This document shows, in pieces, positions 48,807-59,801 of a stretch of DNA of 64,000 bases. Source of the stretch: Arthrobotrys musiformis (Eukaryota; Ascomycota; Orbiliomycetes; Orbiliales; Orbiliaceae); assembly GCA_036971715.1 (NCBI GenBank), contig JAVHJL010000010.1:930001-994000 (forward strand). Direction: 5' to 3'. Position 1 is the stretch's first letter. Each line of letters begins with the position of its first letter. The notes under the pieces were generated by a model, which worked only from the letters and a program-made list of their open reading frames with translations, was not told where the DNA came from and did not search any database. A program made the translations under genes and the position numbers.

Positions 48807-49273
48807 ACGTTTGTCATTCTTTTTGATCCTTTTGGCCTCGAAGTGGTCCAGACGCTTGATTATTGATGGCCTCGAGTCTGTTTTTGAAATTGGTAATGAA
48901 GCGGTGGGATAGTCATCGATTGAATTATTTTTAGATGTGAAACCCAGCAATTTACCGCCAGGTCCTTTTGCACCAGATTATATTAGCCTGTTGAAGAACT
49001 AATTGCAAGGGAGCACGACCATGGATTGAATCCCGCTCAGCGTTTGTCCTCGCAAGAATCCCCCCGTTTTGGGCGATGATGTTGGTCACATGACCTCCCA
49101 TCCCGATGAGTCGCGCGAAACACGTCTTCCAGCGACAGTTGTTGCAGCTGCACTTTTCAACCCCGCCAATGACATCTCCAGATCCTGTTCTTACCCCGAT
49201 AGTTTGTCAAATACCTAAAAGACCTTGAGGAGCTGAGGAATACCAATTTTTCCGGTATCGAAGGGTCTCAAAT
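48807..49273. other. Spacer between the tRNA and the ERCC6L2-like gene
   Basis: A T-run after the tRNA (CATTCTTTTTGATCCTTTT, 48815–48833) is the likely RNA polymerase III terminator. The rest is probably the promoter of the following gene; no other feature is recognised. Confidence 0.5.
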
Positions 49274-52200
49274 ATGCCTCGGGGGAAGTACTCACAGGTC
49301 GCAATTGTTCCTGAAACAGAGTCGGACGACGATGATCTTGACGATATCAAATATATTGCGCCGAAGCGACAGGAGAAGGAGAAAGCTTCTCGGCGCGAGG
49401 AAGAGGTCGCTAGTAAAGGAAAGAGGACCAAGCCGAGTCAATTAGCTAAAGGTATGCTGTGTCAATCTTATTTTGCTTGAATTGAGGGTTAGAATTCTAA
49501 TTTATATAAATTTATATTCCTTTATCGACTAGCAGTTGTACCAGACAGTGAAGAGACGGACACTGGAAACGATACCAGTGATCTGGACAATATCAAATCC
49601 ACCTCTCCAAAGAAGAAGTCGAATCCAAAACCTATACCTACTGCCAGAAAGTACCCTTCGATTATTGATCTATCATCTTCTCCGGAGCCAATAGCACAAA
49701 AGCCGATTGTTCAAGCCGGGAAACCACGGCCACTGTCAACATCCACACCGCTGAGAAAACGTAAACCTAGCAGCCCAGTACAGTCTTCTTCTTCTTCTTC
49801 TTCATCTTCGTCCGAAGATGGATTCCGTCCTGTTGCCCGGAAGCGTGCTCGGGAGGGGCAACTTCCCCAAACAGGAACCCGTGTAAAGATTGTACGGGGT
49901 AGAGAGAAAGTCGTAATGACAGATGACGAAGATGAAGACCCTTACAAACGGTATAAGGCTTCTAAAAAGCGGAAGTCGGCTCCCCGTGGCCGTCCTAGGA
50001 AAGATGGTGCAAACACACCTCGGAAGACTTATGAATCTACATCAACCCCACGAACCCGTCGCACTCATACCCAGCTTAGAGACCTGGCTATCGACCGCGA
50101 AAACGGGCTTAAATCCGATGAAGATACAACGCTCGAATGTCCGCTCCACCTACTTCTCAAAAAACAAACACTCGAAAAAGACCAACAGGAAAAAAGCAAA
50201 CCGCTGGAATCAATCTATAGATTCCCGCCTGATTCTAACATATTCTCTGACGATGAAGATGTTTTGGAGGATCTAGAGGAGAGGCCACAGTTCCCTAGTG
50301 CAAGTCCCTGCCGTGCGTATGAAGATATTATACTGGATCGATCCCGTGGGGTAATACCCGCATCGATTGCCCGGTGGCTCAGGGACTACCAAATCGAGGG
50401 CGTACGGTTCATGCATAACGCTTTCATCCTCAACACCGGTGTAATCCTCGGCGACGACATGGGTCTCGGGAAGACAGTACAAGTTATTGCATTTCTTACC
50501 GCTGCATTTGGGAAAACCGGTGATGCGAGGGACTCGCGCCGCATGAGGCGCATGAGGGATCGGAGGCCCGATGAATGGTACCCCAAGGTCCTCATCGTGT
50601 GCCCGGGTACCCTGATATCGAACTGGATTAGGGAATTGGAAACCTGGGGTTGGTGGCAGGTTTACGCATATCACGGTGCAAAGGGAGCGAAGGAGGATGC
50701 ATTGAGGGCTGCTAGGACAGGATATTTGGAGATTATGATTACAACTTATGATACCTATCGTACGTTTTCGCTTGTTTCATTGGTGCTAAATTGATTTTTG
50801 GTACTAACTACGGGAACAGGACGGGACCAAATGAAGATCAATATGATCGAATGGGACGCGGTTATCGCAGATGAATGCCAAAAGGTTAAAGAACGCACAT
50901 CGGGAATTACAGAAGCCATGAATGTGGTTAACAGCCTCTGCAGAGTTGGGTTGACAGGGACGGCCATTATGAATCATTATGGTGTAAGTACAATACTCTA
51001 TGACGGGCCACATGAACATCCGATACAATAGGAAATCTAACATCCTTGGCATCTAAGGAACTCTGGAACCTCCTCAATTGGATCCGTCCCGGCGAGGTGG
51101 GCAACTACAGCGATTGGAAAAACGACATTGAAAACCCCCTCAAGATCGGACAAGCCCACGGTGCCACAAACGCCGAACTGGCACGTGCGAGAAGTACAGC
51201 CAATGATCTTGTCAAAAACCTATTACCGCGGATGTTCCTCCGACGAATGAAATCACTTATCGCCCACCAGCTGCCCAAGAAAACAGATCGCGTGGTATTC
51301 TGCAAATTGGGTGCGTTGCAGCAGGAGGTCTACGAGAATTACCTCGAAAGCGAAGTGGTTGGGTTAGTCAAATATTCAACCGATAAGTGCGATTGCGGAT
51401 CACATAAGACGAGAGGTAAATGTTGCTATCGAAAACTCGAAGATGGGACCACAGTTTCCCAGGCGGTGTTCCCGTGTATCACCAACATGAAACTGCTGTG
51501 CAACCACCTCGCGAACTGGATCCCTCGTGACGGCGAACCCCTCGAGAAGCAGGAGAAGGACGTCGAAAAACTACAAATTGGTCTCCCCGGCACATGGGAG
51601 AAGTACTACCGACGCCAATACTTTGAAAATGTCATGGATCCTGAATTCTGCGGTAAATGGCAGGTTCTACAGCGCCTTCTTGCGTTCTGGAAAGAAAACG
51701 AAGAAGGGGCCAAAGTTCTTATTTTCTCCGAAAGCAAGAAACTGTTAAAAATGCTATATATGCTATTAAATAATACGCATTACAATATCTGTTACCTGGA
51801 TGGCGAGATGTCTTTAGAGGACCGAACCGCCGCGGTGGAAAATTTTAATACCGATGCAAGTTACTTTGCGTTTTTGATCTCCACGAGGGCCGGTGGAGTC
51901 GGGTTGAATATCGTGTCGGCGAATAAAGTTGTCGTGTTCGATCCATCATGGAACCCGTCACATGATTTGCAGGCTCAGGACAGAGCTTACCGTATTGGCC
52001 AGCACAGAGATGTGGAAGTGTTCCGGCTGGTTTGTGCGGGAACGATCGAGGAGATGGTATACGCGCGACAGATATATAAACAACAACAAGCGAACATTGG
52101 ATACGAGGCTTCATTCGAACGAAGGTATTTCAAGGGAGTGATGAAAGATGCAAGTCGAAGAGGAGAACTGTTCGGGCTGAAGAACCTCTTCACCTTCCAT

Positions 52201-52995
52201 CAGGAAAACGTTGTTCTCCAAGAGATCGTGAACCAGACGAACGTGGCGGAGAGTAAAACCGGCATTGCGATTTTGAATATGCCAGACATCAGCGGTGACG
52301 ATGGAATGGATGAAAGTACGATGTTTGGAGAGGAAGGAAAGGACTCGGTGGACGATATTATCAGTCAGATTCAGGCGATGGTCTCCGATGATGCTAATGC
52401 TTCCGCCACAACTGGGGCGAACAAGAAGATGAAGCTGGACCCTGTATCTGCAATACTTGCTTCTGCTGGGGTAGAGTACACGCATGATAATACGGAGGTT
52501 ATAGGGACATCTAAGCTTGAGGAAAATATTTCTAGAAAAGCGGTGGAGGTGAATGAAGATCCGACAATGAGGGCTATGACGGCCTTTCAAAATGATGTAC
52601 TCAACGATGGGAGATTCAAAGTCGGTGGGGTGCCGGGGGAGGTAAGAGCTCGTCAATTTAACGAGCTAAGGAAGGCCTTCGGATATGACAAGAATGAAGA
52701 AGGGAGGTTTGCCTTGGAGGTTGAGGGGTGGAGGCCCGAGAAGAGGGCCGGGGCTTTGGAAAAGGTAGGCTTTGATCCTTGAATCACGATAGGAAAGGTA
52801 ATACTAATTACTAGGTAGTTCTACCGATCAAGACGAAGGATTCTCGCGGCTAGAGGGGAGTTAACCGAGAGGGATGAAGTCCCAGAGGTCAACCCGGACG
52901 TTATTACCGTCGACGACACAGAAGAGGAAGAAGAAGAGGACATCGAAGACGAGATCGGTGATGAAGAAGACGATGACGATGAAGAGCTCCGGTAG
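49274..52995 (+). CDS. SNF2-family ATPase of the ERCC6L2 (Rad26-like) group
   Basis: Five exons (49274–49451, 49533–50759, 50820–50983, 51058–52764, 52819–52995) encode 1,150 residues. A charged, disordered N-terminus (about 1–320) holds SIIDLSSSPEP, which resembles a SUMO-interaction motif. The SNF2 motor follows: RWLRDYQIEGVRFMHN, Walker A DDMGLGKTVQVIAF (about 366), motif II written DECQ (about 485), motif III LTGTAIMN, and in the second lobe RAGGVGLNIVSANKVVVFD with QDRAYRIGQHRDVEVFRLV. A Cys-rich insertion CDCGSHKTRGKCC (about 634) and FYRSRRRILA near the end are typical of this group. These proteins act in DNA repair; the exact role in fungi is not clear. Intron 1 ends in a tandem acceptor (TAGCAG, 49531–49535), so one Ala may be optional. 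The last exon is an acidic tail that a plain frame search misses, since the exon 4 frame ends at 52782. Confidence 0.9.
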
Positions 52996-53252
52996 TAAAT
53001 ATTTGTTTACGAATCTTGGGTTTTGCAACCGGCGTTTGAGGTTATGATGTTGGAATCGATACCATGTTGGGTCTATGGATGGAGCTTCAAAGATGCTTGT
53101 ATTTTATGGATATTATTGTATCAAATGGCAATGAGTGCGATATGGGTATCATACAAAAGAACGCTAAAAAAAAGTCATAACGTCAAGTACCTAATCTCTA
53201 CGGTTCAGGACCCATTATATGAGGTTCGTGGTAGACTAAGTGGTAATTGGGA

Positions 53253-54014
53253 TCACAGAGAGCACGGCGCCCAATAACTAGTCTCCCCCTCCTGCTCATC
53301 AACCCAGAGGAAAGCCTCGGCCATCAAATCATCCACTACCGCCTGTGCTCTAGGCGCAATCCACCCTAAATTATCCACCAGTAATCCAATAGTGACAAAT
53401 CCGAGGACCTGGATAACTTCCAGCACCTTCGCTTGGTCTTTGTTTAATTCCTTGGGTACGCTTCTTATCATATTCGTTTTCCCTATCTTTATGATCTCGA
53501 AACCCGACCCTAGAGGTTTTAAACACTCGACCGAACGTATTATATCATCCTCAGATATCTGCAACCCAGTTCCGCCACCACCAGTCGACTGATCCTTCTT
53601 AAGAAGCGTAGACTGTACTTCGGTAACGGATATCAACCCCCCATTCTTCGACCGGGTATCACGGCAAACCTCAACGATTTTTACCGCAAGTTCGAAGTAA
53701 AAATCATTGACCTGGGTACCCAGTAGTTCAGACCATATACTCCCACCCTTCTCCTTCGGACGATTGGAGGAAGCGGCGAGGGGATCGATACCGATGGTGG
53801 TACACATTCGAGCGAATTCGGAACGGAACTTGGGGTTTTGACGGATTTCGGAGGAGTATTGGGTGCTGAAGGTTGAGAGGGCGGCTTGGAAGACGGAGAG
53901 TTGGGTGGTGAGTTCGGATTGGTGGGTGCGTCTGAGGGTTGCGCCGTGGGTGGAGCGGGTTTGGGAGTCCTGCGCACGCCGGTCGAGGGCTGCGAGGCCG
54001 ACGCGACGACGCAT
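53253..54014 (-). CDS. SNF8: ESCRT-II subunit SNF8/VPS22
   Basis: A single minus-strand exon encodes 253 residues, the usual SNF8 size. The start MRRRVGLAAL is the conserved N-terminus of the family. SVFQAALSTFSTQYSSEIRQ, PKFRSEFARMCTTIGIDPLA and LGTQVNDFYFELAVKIVEVC form the helical hairpin and first winged helix. ISVTEVQSTLLKK, SEDDIIRSVECLKPLGSGFE and GLLVDNLGWIAPRAQAVVDD belong to the two winged-helix domains. SNF8 forms ESCRT-II with VPS25 and VPS36 on endosomes and sorts ubiquitinated cargo into multivesicular bodies. It converges on the ERCC6L2-like gene, with only 257 bp between the two stop codons. The frame runs on upstream to 54242, but the conserved start sets the N-terminus at 54014. 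Confidence 0.95.
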   Translation of the reverse strand: MRRRVGLAALDRRAQDSQTRSTHGATLRRTHQSELTTQLSVFQAALSTFSTQYSSEIRQNPKFRSEFARMCTTIGIDPLAASSNRPKEKGGSIWSELLGTQVNDFYFELAVKIVEVCRDTRSKNGGLISVTEVQSTLLKKDQSTGGGGTGLQISEDDIIRSVECLKPLGSGFEIIKIGKTNMIRSVPKELNKDQAKVLEVIQVLGFVTIGLLVDNLGWIAPRAQAVVDDLMAEAFLWVDEQEGETSYWAPCSL

Positions 54015-57000
54015 GTTTGGTGGGTTTGCGGTGGGCTTGTTACTAGATTCCGGGGGGTACGAGGCGTGGATGGGATCGCTGGAGTTATTGGTTCTGTGAG
54101 GATGAGGTAGTTGTCTAGAGATGGAGTTGTTGGAGGTACGATGTTGGATTTTGGTGTCATGTCGCACCAACGCAATTTGCCCTGGTCCTGGACATATACG
54201 CTGGTAACACAGGCTAGGCTGGCTGCTCGGAGCTAGACTCACATATGCAGATGCCCAGGCGCATGTCGCTGTCTGTAATATGCGGTGCGGCGTTCATATC
54301 AAAGTTGAATAGGTATGAACACCCATCAATGTTGAACCCCCATGCCCTGAGGCTCAGCTTACAAAATGGGTATGTAGTTCAACTGACTAGCTATATCAAA
54401 GGAATAGACAATGATCAACTCCCCGTAACAATCTAGATGTGTGGTTGCGCATATCCCCTAGTTCGCAGCCTCATTACTTTCGGGGTGCTCGGCGTCGAAC
54501 TTAACCAATCAGCATGATTGTGCTTTTAATGGAGCTCCTGGGGAGCGAGATTCCTACTGCTGTAGCTTTTAGCTGGATACGAGACCGCTATATCGATATT
54601 GTCTCGGCGCCAGCCACTCAACTGTGATATCGATATACCGTACGATAGTACTAGTTACGCAAGCCGAAAATTCTGGCTCTCTACAGTCACAATATTAAAA
54701 TTCCTATAATTGCCTGGACCACCCTGGGTGAGGCTTGTCTCGTAAACCAGAGCCAGCCGAAGGGTGAGGCTGGGGACGAGACCGTAGTGCATTAATGGCC
54801 ATGATCTTACTACAGTAAGCTTATAAAGATGGGTATTTACGGATACAAAGCATAGGGCGTGTATAATTGTAATAGCAAGGTGCATCGGAACATCGGCCTT
54901 GGATTTATAAGTTTATAGTCCATTGTTGCTAGTTCAGTATCTAGGCCAATGTTATCCTGCAGTCATCAAGTATGCCTACGGCCTACTGGCTACTTGGCAG
55001 TAGATACGGAGACATGTATATGTATCAGGAACCAGTTTATAACGAATAGTTGAAGATTATCCGAATATTCGGGGCATCACATTAGCGATTACCCAATAAC
55101 TATCCTATTCTACCAAGACTAACTAGGAATTTGTCTCGTCGCCAGACTCCTCAACTTGACTAGGAATAAGGTCTCGTAACCAACTGAACGCGACTCTGGC
55201 TCTTCCGACAGCGCTATCAATATATTTTATGTGCGAACCAGTGTCCCTATACGCGTAATATACTTAGATATATCGGTATATCGGTAAACGTCAGCGGGTG
55301 GTGCTGTGCAGCTGGGTACTTGTTTAAAGTATATTATTGACTGAGTGATAAATAATTTTGAAGCTATTCGCTCGTTTGAATTCTGATATCATGATTAGCA
55401 AATACTTGGTACATATATATCAGTTTCAAGGTTAAGATCAAGTCGCACGTGACTTCGGGCAGGGCGGCTAAGGGTCGACAGCAAGCCTAGCCGAAGCCCC
55501 ATATGTTTAGTATGCTAGTTAAGGGAAGGAGTGAAACATCAAGGCAAGAATTTAAAGGTGGACTAAGGGTCAGTCGCCGAAGCATGAAAAGTTTTTTCTT
55601 CCCTTCTCGAGAGCTCTTTTCTGTGGTATTATTAGCCTAGCCGTACCCCGCCGGCTGAAGACCTGAAAAAGAATCCGACGACGTCGTACACCAGCGACGG
55701 TTAAAATAGTATATTGGCGGAACCGTCCGGTTTGGATCAAAACCATGGGAGAGTATTTATATTCTAACTCCATCGAGGTGGACACGAGACCGGGAGCAAA
55801 TCCATTTCTTCTTTCGTGCATGGAGCTATAAAATTTTTTGATGCACTCCGCATTTTCGAAAATTTCGCAACCTGCTGGATTGGATATCAGCCGATTGGAC
55901 CAGGTCCCATCCTGGTAATTTTTGAAAGATCTCTTGAGAGGGCAAATGTGAGATACCGTTGAGTAGGTACAGTACAGCACAGTCCATGTACCGACATACA
56001 TACGCATATACGGCCATGCAATGGCCAGAGCTAGACGGTGGGGGTGCAAAGATCCACCTATCGATTTTGACCGCCATCCTGGTCGCGAAAGTGGAGACTG
56101 CATGCACCCTCGAGCCTTCTATGCTTTCGCTTAAGCTAATTAAGCTGGCCCGCCACAGATAGCGAACAGAGATACGGGCGACATATCGATAACATTGCAT
56201 GTCAGTAAAGATTGAAAGATTGGAGATATCGCTTGTGGGACTGTATCTAGGACTATGGGCCGGAATGGGTAGATGTATCCACCATCACCACTAGCGCTGG
56301 GAGGGATCAGATGTCGTCGTTGATCTTGCATTGTGCGAGGGAGTGCAGCGTCATATGCCTCCGGAAGGTTAGTTTAACTTACCGTTTCGATTGATGTTGT
56401 CACCGCGTTGGGGGATTCGGCCATACCTCTTAGGCATGCATGGGCCAGCCAGCCCCTCACGTCGGTTTGTTAAGATCTCTGCCGTTATAACGATCCGGGA
56501 TGGCTGCAAGTTGCAGGCCCTTGAAGGGTTCAAGATCCTTCTTCCCGATTTCAGAATGGGCTGGACGCAGTGGGTTTTTGGATGGATTCGACTCGACTCG
56601 ACTCGACGGTTTATTTCTTTGCCGTCCCCGGCTCCTGAATTCTGAAGCTCCTGCCGTGTCGCTTTCTTTCCCTTTCCTCCTCTCCTCACCTCACCTCACC
56701 TTGTCTTATTCTTATTTTCCTCCTCCCCTCCACCACTTTTTAAAATTCTATTCTTCCTCGTTTTTCTATTCTCTTCGGCTTCAATTTTTTCTTCTTTATT
56801 ATAATTTCTTCTCCGTTAGCCGAGCGGGAGCCTGCAGTACGTCGGTAGGTGTAACGAGAATTAATTGCCATCGACAATCATCGCCAGCAAGGGAATAGGC
56901 ACCGTTCATCGATCTGCTCTCGTTCGCTGTTACGTAAAGCCGTCTGGCCTGGCCTGATTCCCCATTAAAACCGCCAAACAACACCAAAATTAGGTCAGAC

Positions 57001-57083
57001 CTTTCTGTTGATATTCAATTCTCTGCATCATCAACATCACCACCAATTCGCCCACAGAGGAACGGAGAAAAAAAGGGTCAGCA
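54015..57083. other. Intergenic region with degenerate short repeats
   Basis: About 3 kb between SNF8 and the transporter gene. Words containing TATCGATAT occur at 54590–54640 and TATATCGGTATATCGGTA near 55270. A 24–25 bp motif appears twice (54599 and 55131). CT-rich sequence from 56650 to 56815 is the likely transporter leader. An ATG-started minus frame of 177 codons (55570–56103) shows no domain. No tRNA is seen. Confidence 0.45.
54599..55155. repeat. Pair of diverged short repeats, about 530 bp apart
   Basis: TTGTCTCGGCGCCAGCCACT (from 54599) and TTGTCTCGTCGCCAGACTCC (from 55131) match at most positions, and both continue with TCAAC. A second word pair, GTCTCGTAA(A)CC, lies at 54737 and 55171. 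TCTGGCTCT occurs at about 54665 and 55195. The order is not strictly conserved, so this may be debris of an old mobile element. Confidence 0.45.
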
Positions 57084-59016
57084 ATGACTATCGGCGCTTT
57101 CGAAGTTTCGAAAACCCGGCGCAAGTGGCAGGTTGCCCTTGCTACTATATACTGTCTTTTGAGCGCTGGTGTCGTGTTTGGATATGCTGGTAAGTTTTTT
57201 TGGCATGTTCAAGTGTCCACGTGACTATGGGTACTGACACAGAAAACAGCTATTAAGCCGGTTTTAATCGCGGAGGGGGTTTATAGAGATAGATGCACGG
57301 ACGATGAGTTAGAGCGGGATGTGAGGGTTTGTTTTGGACAGGAGTTACAGTGCGTACTGTCGAGAGACATCAATGGATGCAATGCGCTGGTACAAGACGC
57401 TAACGGTTGGATAGTTTGAACTTCATGTTCACTTGTGCAGCTGTCGCAACAAACGTAAGCTCTTCCCAATTGAATTTTGAGGGAATCTGGAGCTAATCTG
57501 GCTTTTAAATAGGTCTGTGCATTGCCCGTTGGTACGATTCTCGACAAATACGGTCCCAGAGTTAGTGGCATGCTGGGTGCTGGTTTCTTTGCCATTGGAT
57601 GCATACTATTCGCATTTGCCTGGGAACTTCCGTTCGATGGTTAGTATATATTTACTGATAAACAACTAATTGGCGTGGGAATATACTAATATATGGGGAA
57701 ATAGCTTACATTCCTGCATATCTCTTCCTCGCCCTCGGTGGCCCGTTTGTCTTCATCTCGTCTTTCCAGCTCTCGAATACCTTCCCTACGAGCTCTGGCT
57801 TAATATTGTCCCTCCTCACGGGTGCTTTCGATGCCTCTTCCGCCGTATTTCTCGTGTACCGCCTCATTTACTTCGCAAGCGGTGAAACATTCTGGCCAAA
57901 GAAGTTTTTCCTGGTCTATCTTGTCGTTCCAGTTTTCACTTTCCTCTCTCAGGTCTTTGTTATGCCTCGGGAATCATACAAGACAGTTGGCGAATTGGTG
58001 CATATGGTTGAAGAAGATCAGTACCATTCATCGGACGAAGAGCTCCCTGCTGAAGTCCGCCACTCAGTTCAAGAAGAGCGTCGTGCCTCCGTAGCTAGTG
58101 AAATCGATCTTCTTCTCGGCCCTAAGGGAGGAGAACGTCATCAGAAGCGCGAGAGTGCAAAGAAGCACATCTCGGGTGTATGGGGTGCCCTGCATGGCAA
58201 GACTGCTCAGGAGCAAATCACCAGCTGGTGGTTTGTGCTTATTACCGCCTTCACAGTTATTCAGATGACTAGAATCAACTATTTTGTGGCGACTATCAGA
58301 CCGCAGTACACATATTTGCTTGGAGACTATGAGTCTGCGGTTGAGATCAACAACTTCTTTGATATTGCGTTGCCATTGGGAGGATTGGTCGCTGTCCCAT
58401 TCATTGGTGAGAAATGAAATCCTACCGAATTTATTTGAGGAACTAGGGTGCTAATTTGCGTGGTTTGTTAGGTGCCTTGCTTGATCGGACCAGCACCACG
58501 TTCATTATTGGATTGTTGGTAGCAACTGCAACTTTGATTGGCATTTTGGGTGTTCTCCCGTATAAATGGGCTGCATATTTGAATGTCACTTTGTTTGTGG
58601 TGTACCGCCCGCTATATTATACCACCGTATCGTAAGTCCCCCATTCTTTGAACAAATAAAAGCATTGAGCATCGCTTAACGTCTTTTTGTAAAAATACAG
58701 GGACTACGCTGCAAAAGTTTTCGGTTTCGTTACTTTCGGCAAGGTCTACGGTACAATCATTTGCCTCGCTGGCCTTTTCAACTTTGTGCAGTCGGGGCTT
58801 GATGCTTTGACATACACGGTCTTCGATAAGAACCCCGTTCCAGTTAATCTGATGCTCTTGGTCGCCGCCATGATTGTTGGAACAGCATTAGTGGCGTTCG
58901 TCAATTTCCAGGCGAAGAAGATGAAGAGAGACGAATTGGTTAGAGAGGCGGAAAGTGCGGAGGAAACAGTGATGCCTGTACATGTTGGGTTTGGGGAGAG
59001 CAGCTATACACAGTGA
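57084..59016 (+). CDS. Major facilitator superfamily transporter, SLC43/FMP42-like
   Basis: Seven exons (57084–57189, 57250–57349, 57415–57454, 57513–57639, 57705–58406, 58472–58631, 58701–59016) join with consistent phases into 516 residues. The first helix is WQVALATIYCLLSAGVVFGY. LNFMFTCAAVATNVCALPVG and TILDKYGPRVSGMLGAGFFA carry the MFS loop 2–3 signature. More helices follow, then a long charged cytosolic loop (about residues 235–320) and the second half starting at SWWFVLITAFTVIQMTRINY. FGFVTFGKVYG and GLFNFVQSGLDAL near the end match the fungal FMP42 / SLC43 group, relatives of animal system L amino-acid transporters. The substrate in fungi is not established. Exon 3 has only 40 bases, and the seven exons hide the N-terminal half from a simple frame search. 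Several introns carry CTAAC/CTAAT branch sites. Confidence 0.9.
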
Positions 59017-59801
59017 ATGTATACAAGGCTGAAGACCGGTGGTTGTAATGATCATGATATATACATGATTGCATGAGAGGTGGCTAAGCTACTTCATTAT
59101 GGTTGCATTCTTGTAAGTATTTCTGCTTTTCTCCATTTCTGTGTCTTTTTCGAGATGGATTCTAGGAGGCGAAATTGATAGCCTTTCTGGGTTTGTCTTC
59201 TCTATGGATATCGGTAGCGGGCTTTTAAAAAATTTACTTTCTTAAATCTGTTATATCTTAGTTCTCTAAGTTTGCACAATTTCTGCGCATAATGAAGCTG
59301 TAAAGATATTGGTATCTATGTACTAGAAAAGATGGATTCATGGATATAATCGAGAAAGCGAATTTTGAATATATATACTACTTTGATGGAAACTAATGGG
59401 ACTGGTAACTTGAGTATCGTGTAGAAATGTCGTGGGATCCAATTCTTCTTTTTTTTTTAAAAAAAAAAAAAAAAAAAAAAATTCGAACTTCACTACCAAA
59501 TTCCCTTGCTCTGGCGAAATCGTCAGGTCGCCTAAAAATACCGCTGGGACCTGCCCAAGGATTTCTAAATATAATCCTTCGTCAAGGTTAAGCTGCAAGA
59601 CTCGAACAACAACTATCCCGACCTTCGAATCTAGTCTACAGTAGCTTCCAAAGTCTTCCCCATTAGAAAGCGCGCGAGCGGTGGTACTTCTCTTCGGTAT
59701 TTTGTATATTCATTGCTCAGTAATCCGCGACCGCGCGACGTTGATACATGTGTAGGACCTAGCCATTGCATCGCATCGACAGGCTCAAGGGGAGTGTGAA
59801 A
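59017..59801. other. Spacer between the transporter and the TPR–ankyrin gene
   Basis: Holds the transporter 3' end and a T10/A23 inverted homopolymer pair (59449–59481). No coding region was recognised. Sequence from about 59640 is likely promoter of the next gene. Confidence 0.5.
59449..59481. repeat. Adjacent T10 and A23 runs
   Basis: Ten T directly followed by 23 A, able to fold back as a short hairpin. It could be a poly(A) remnant of a retroposed element or a plain homopolymer; no target-site duplication is obvious. Confidence 0.8.

Noticed and set aside
55570..56103. ATG-started minus-strand frame of 177 codons
   Set aside because: No domain, mixed composition and no promoter-like context; probably chance.
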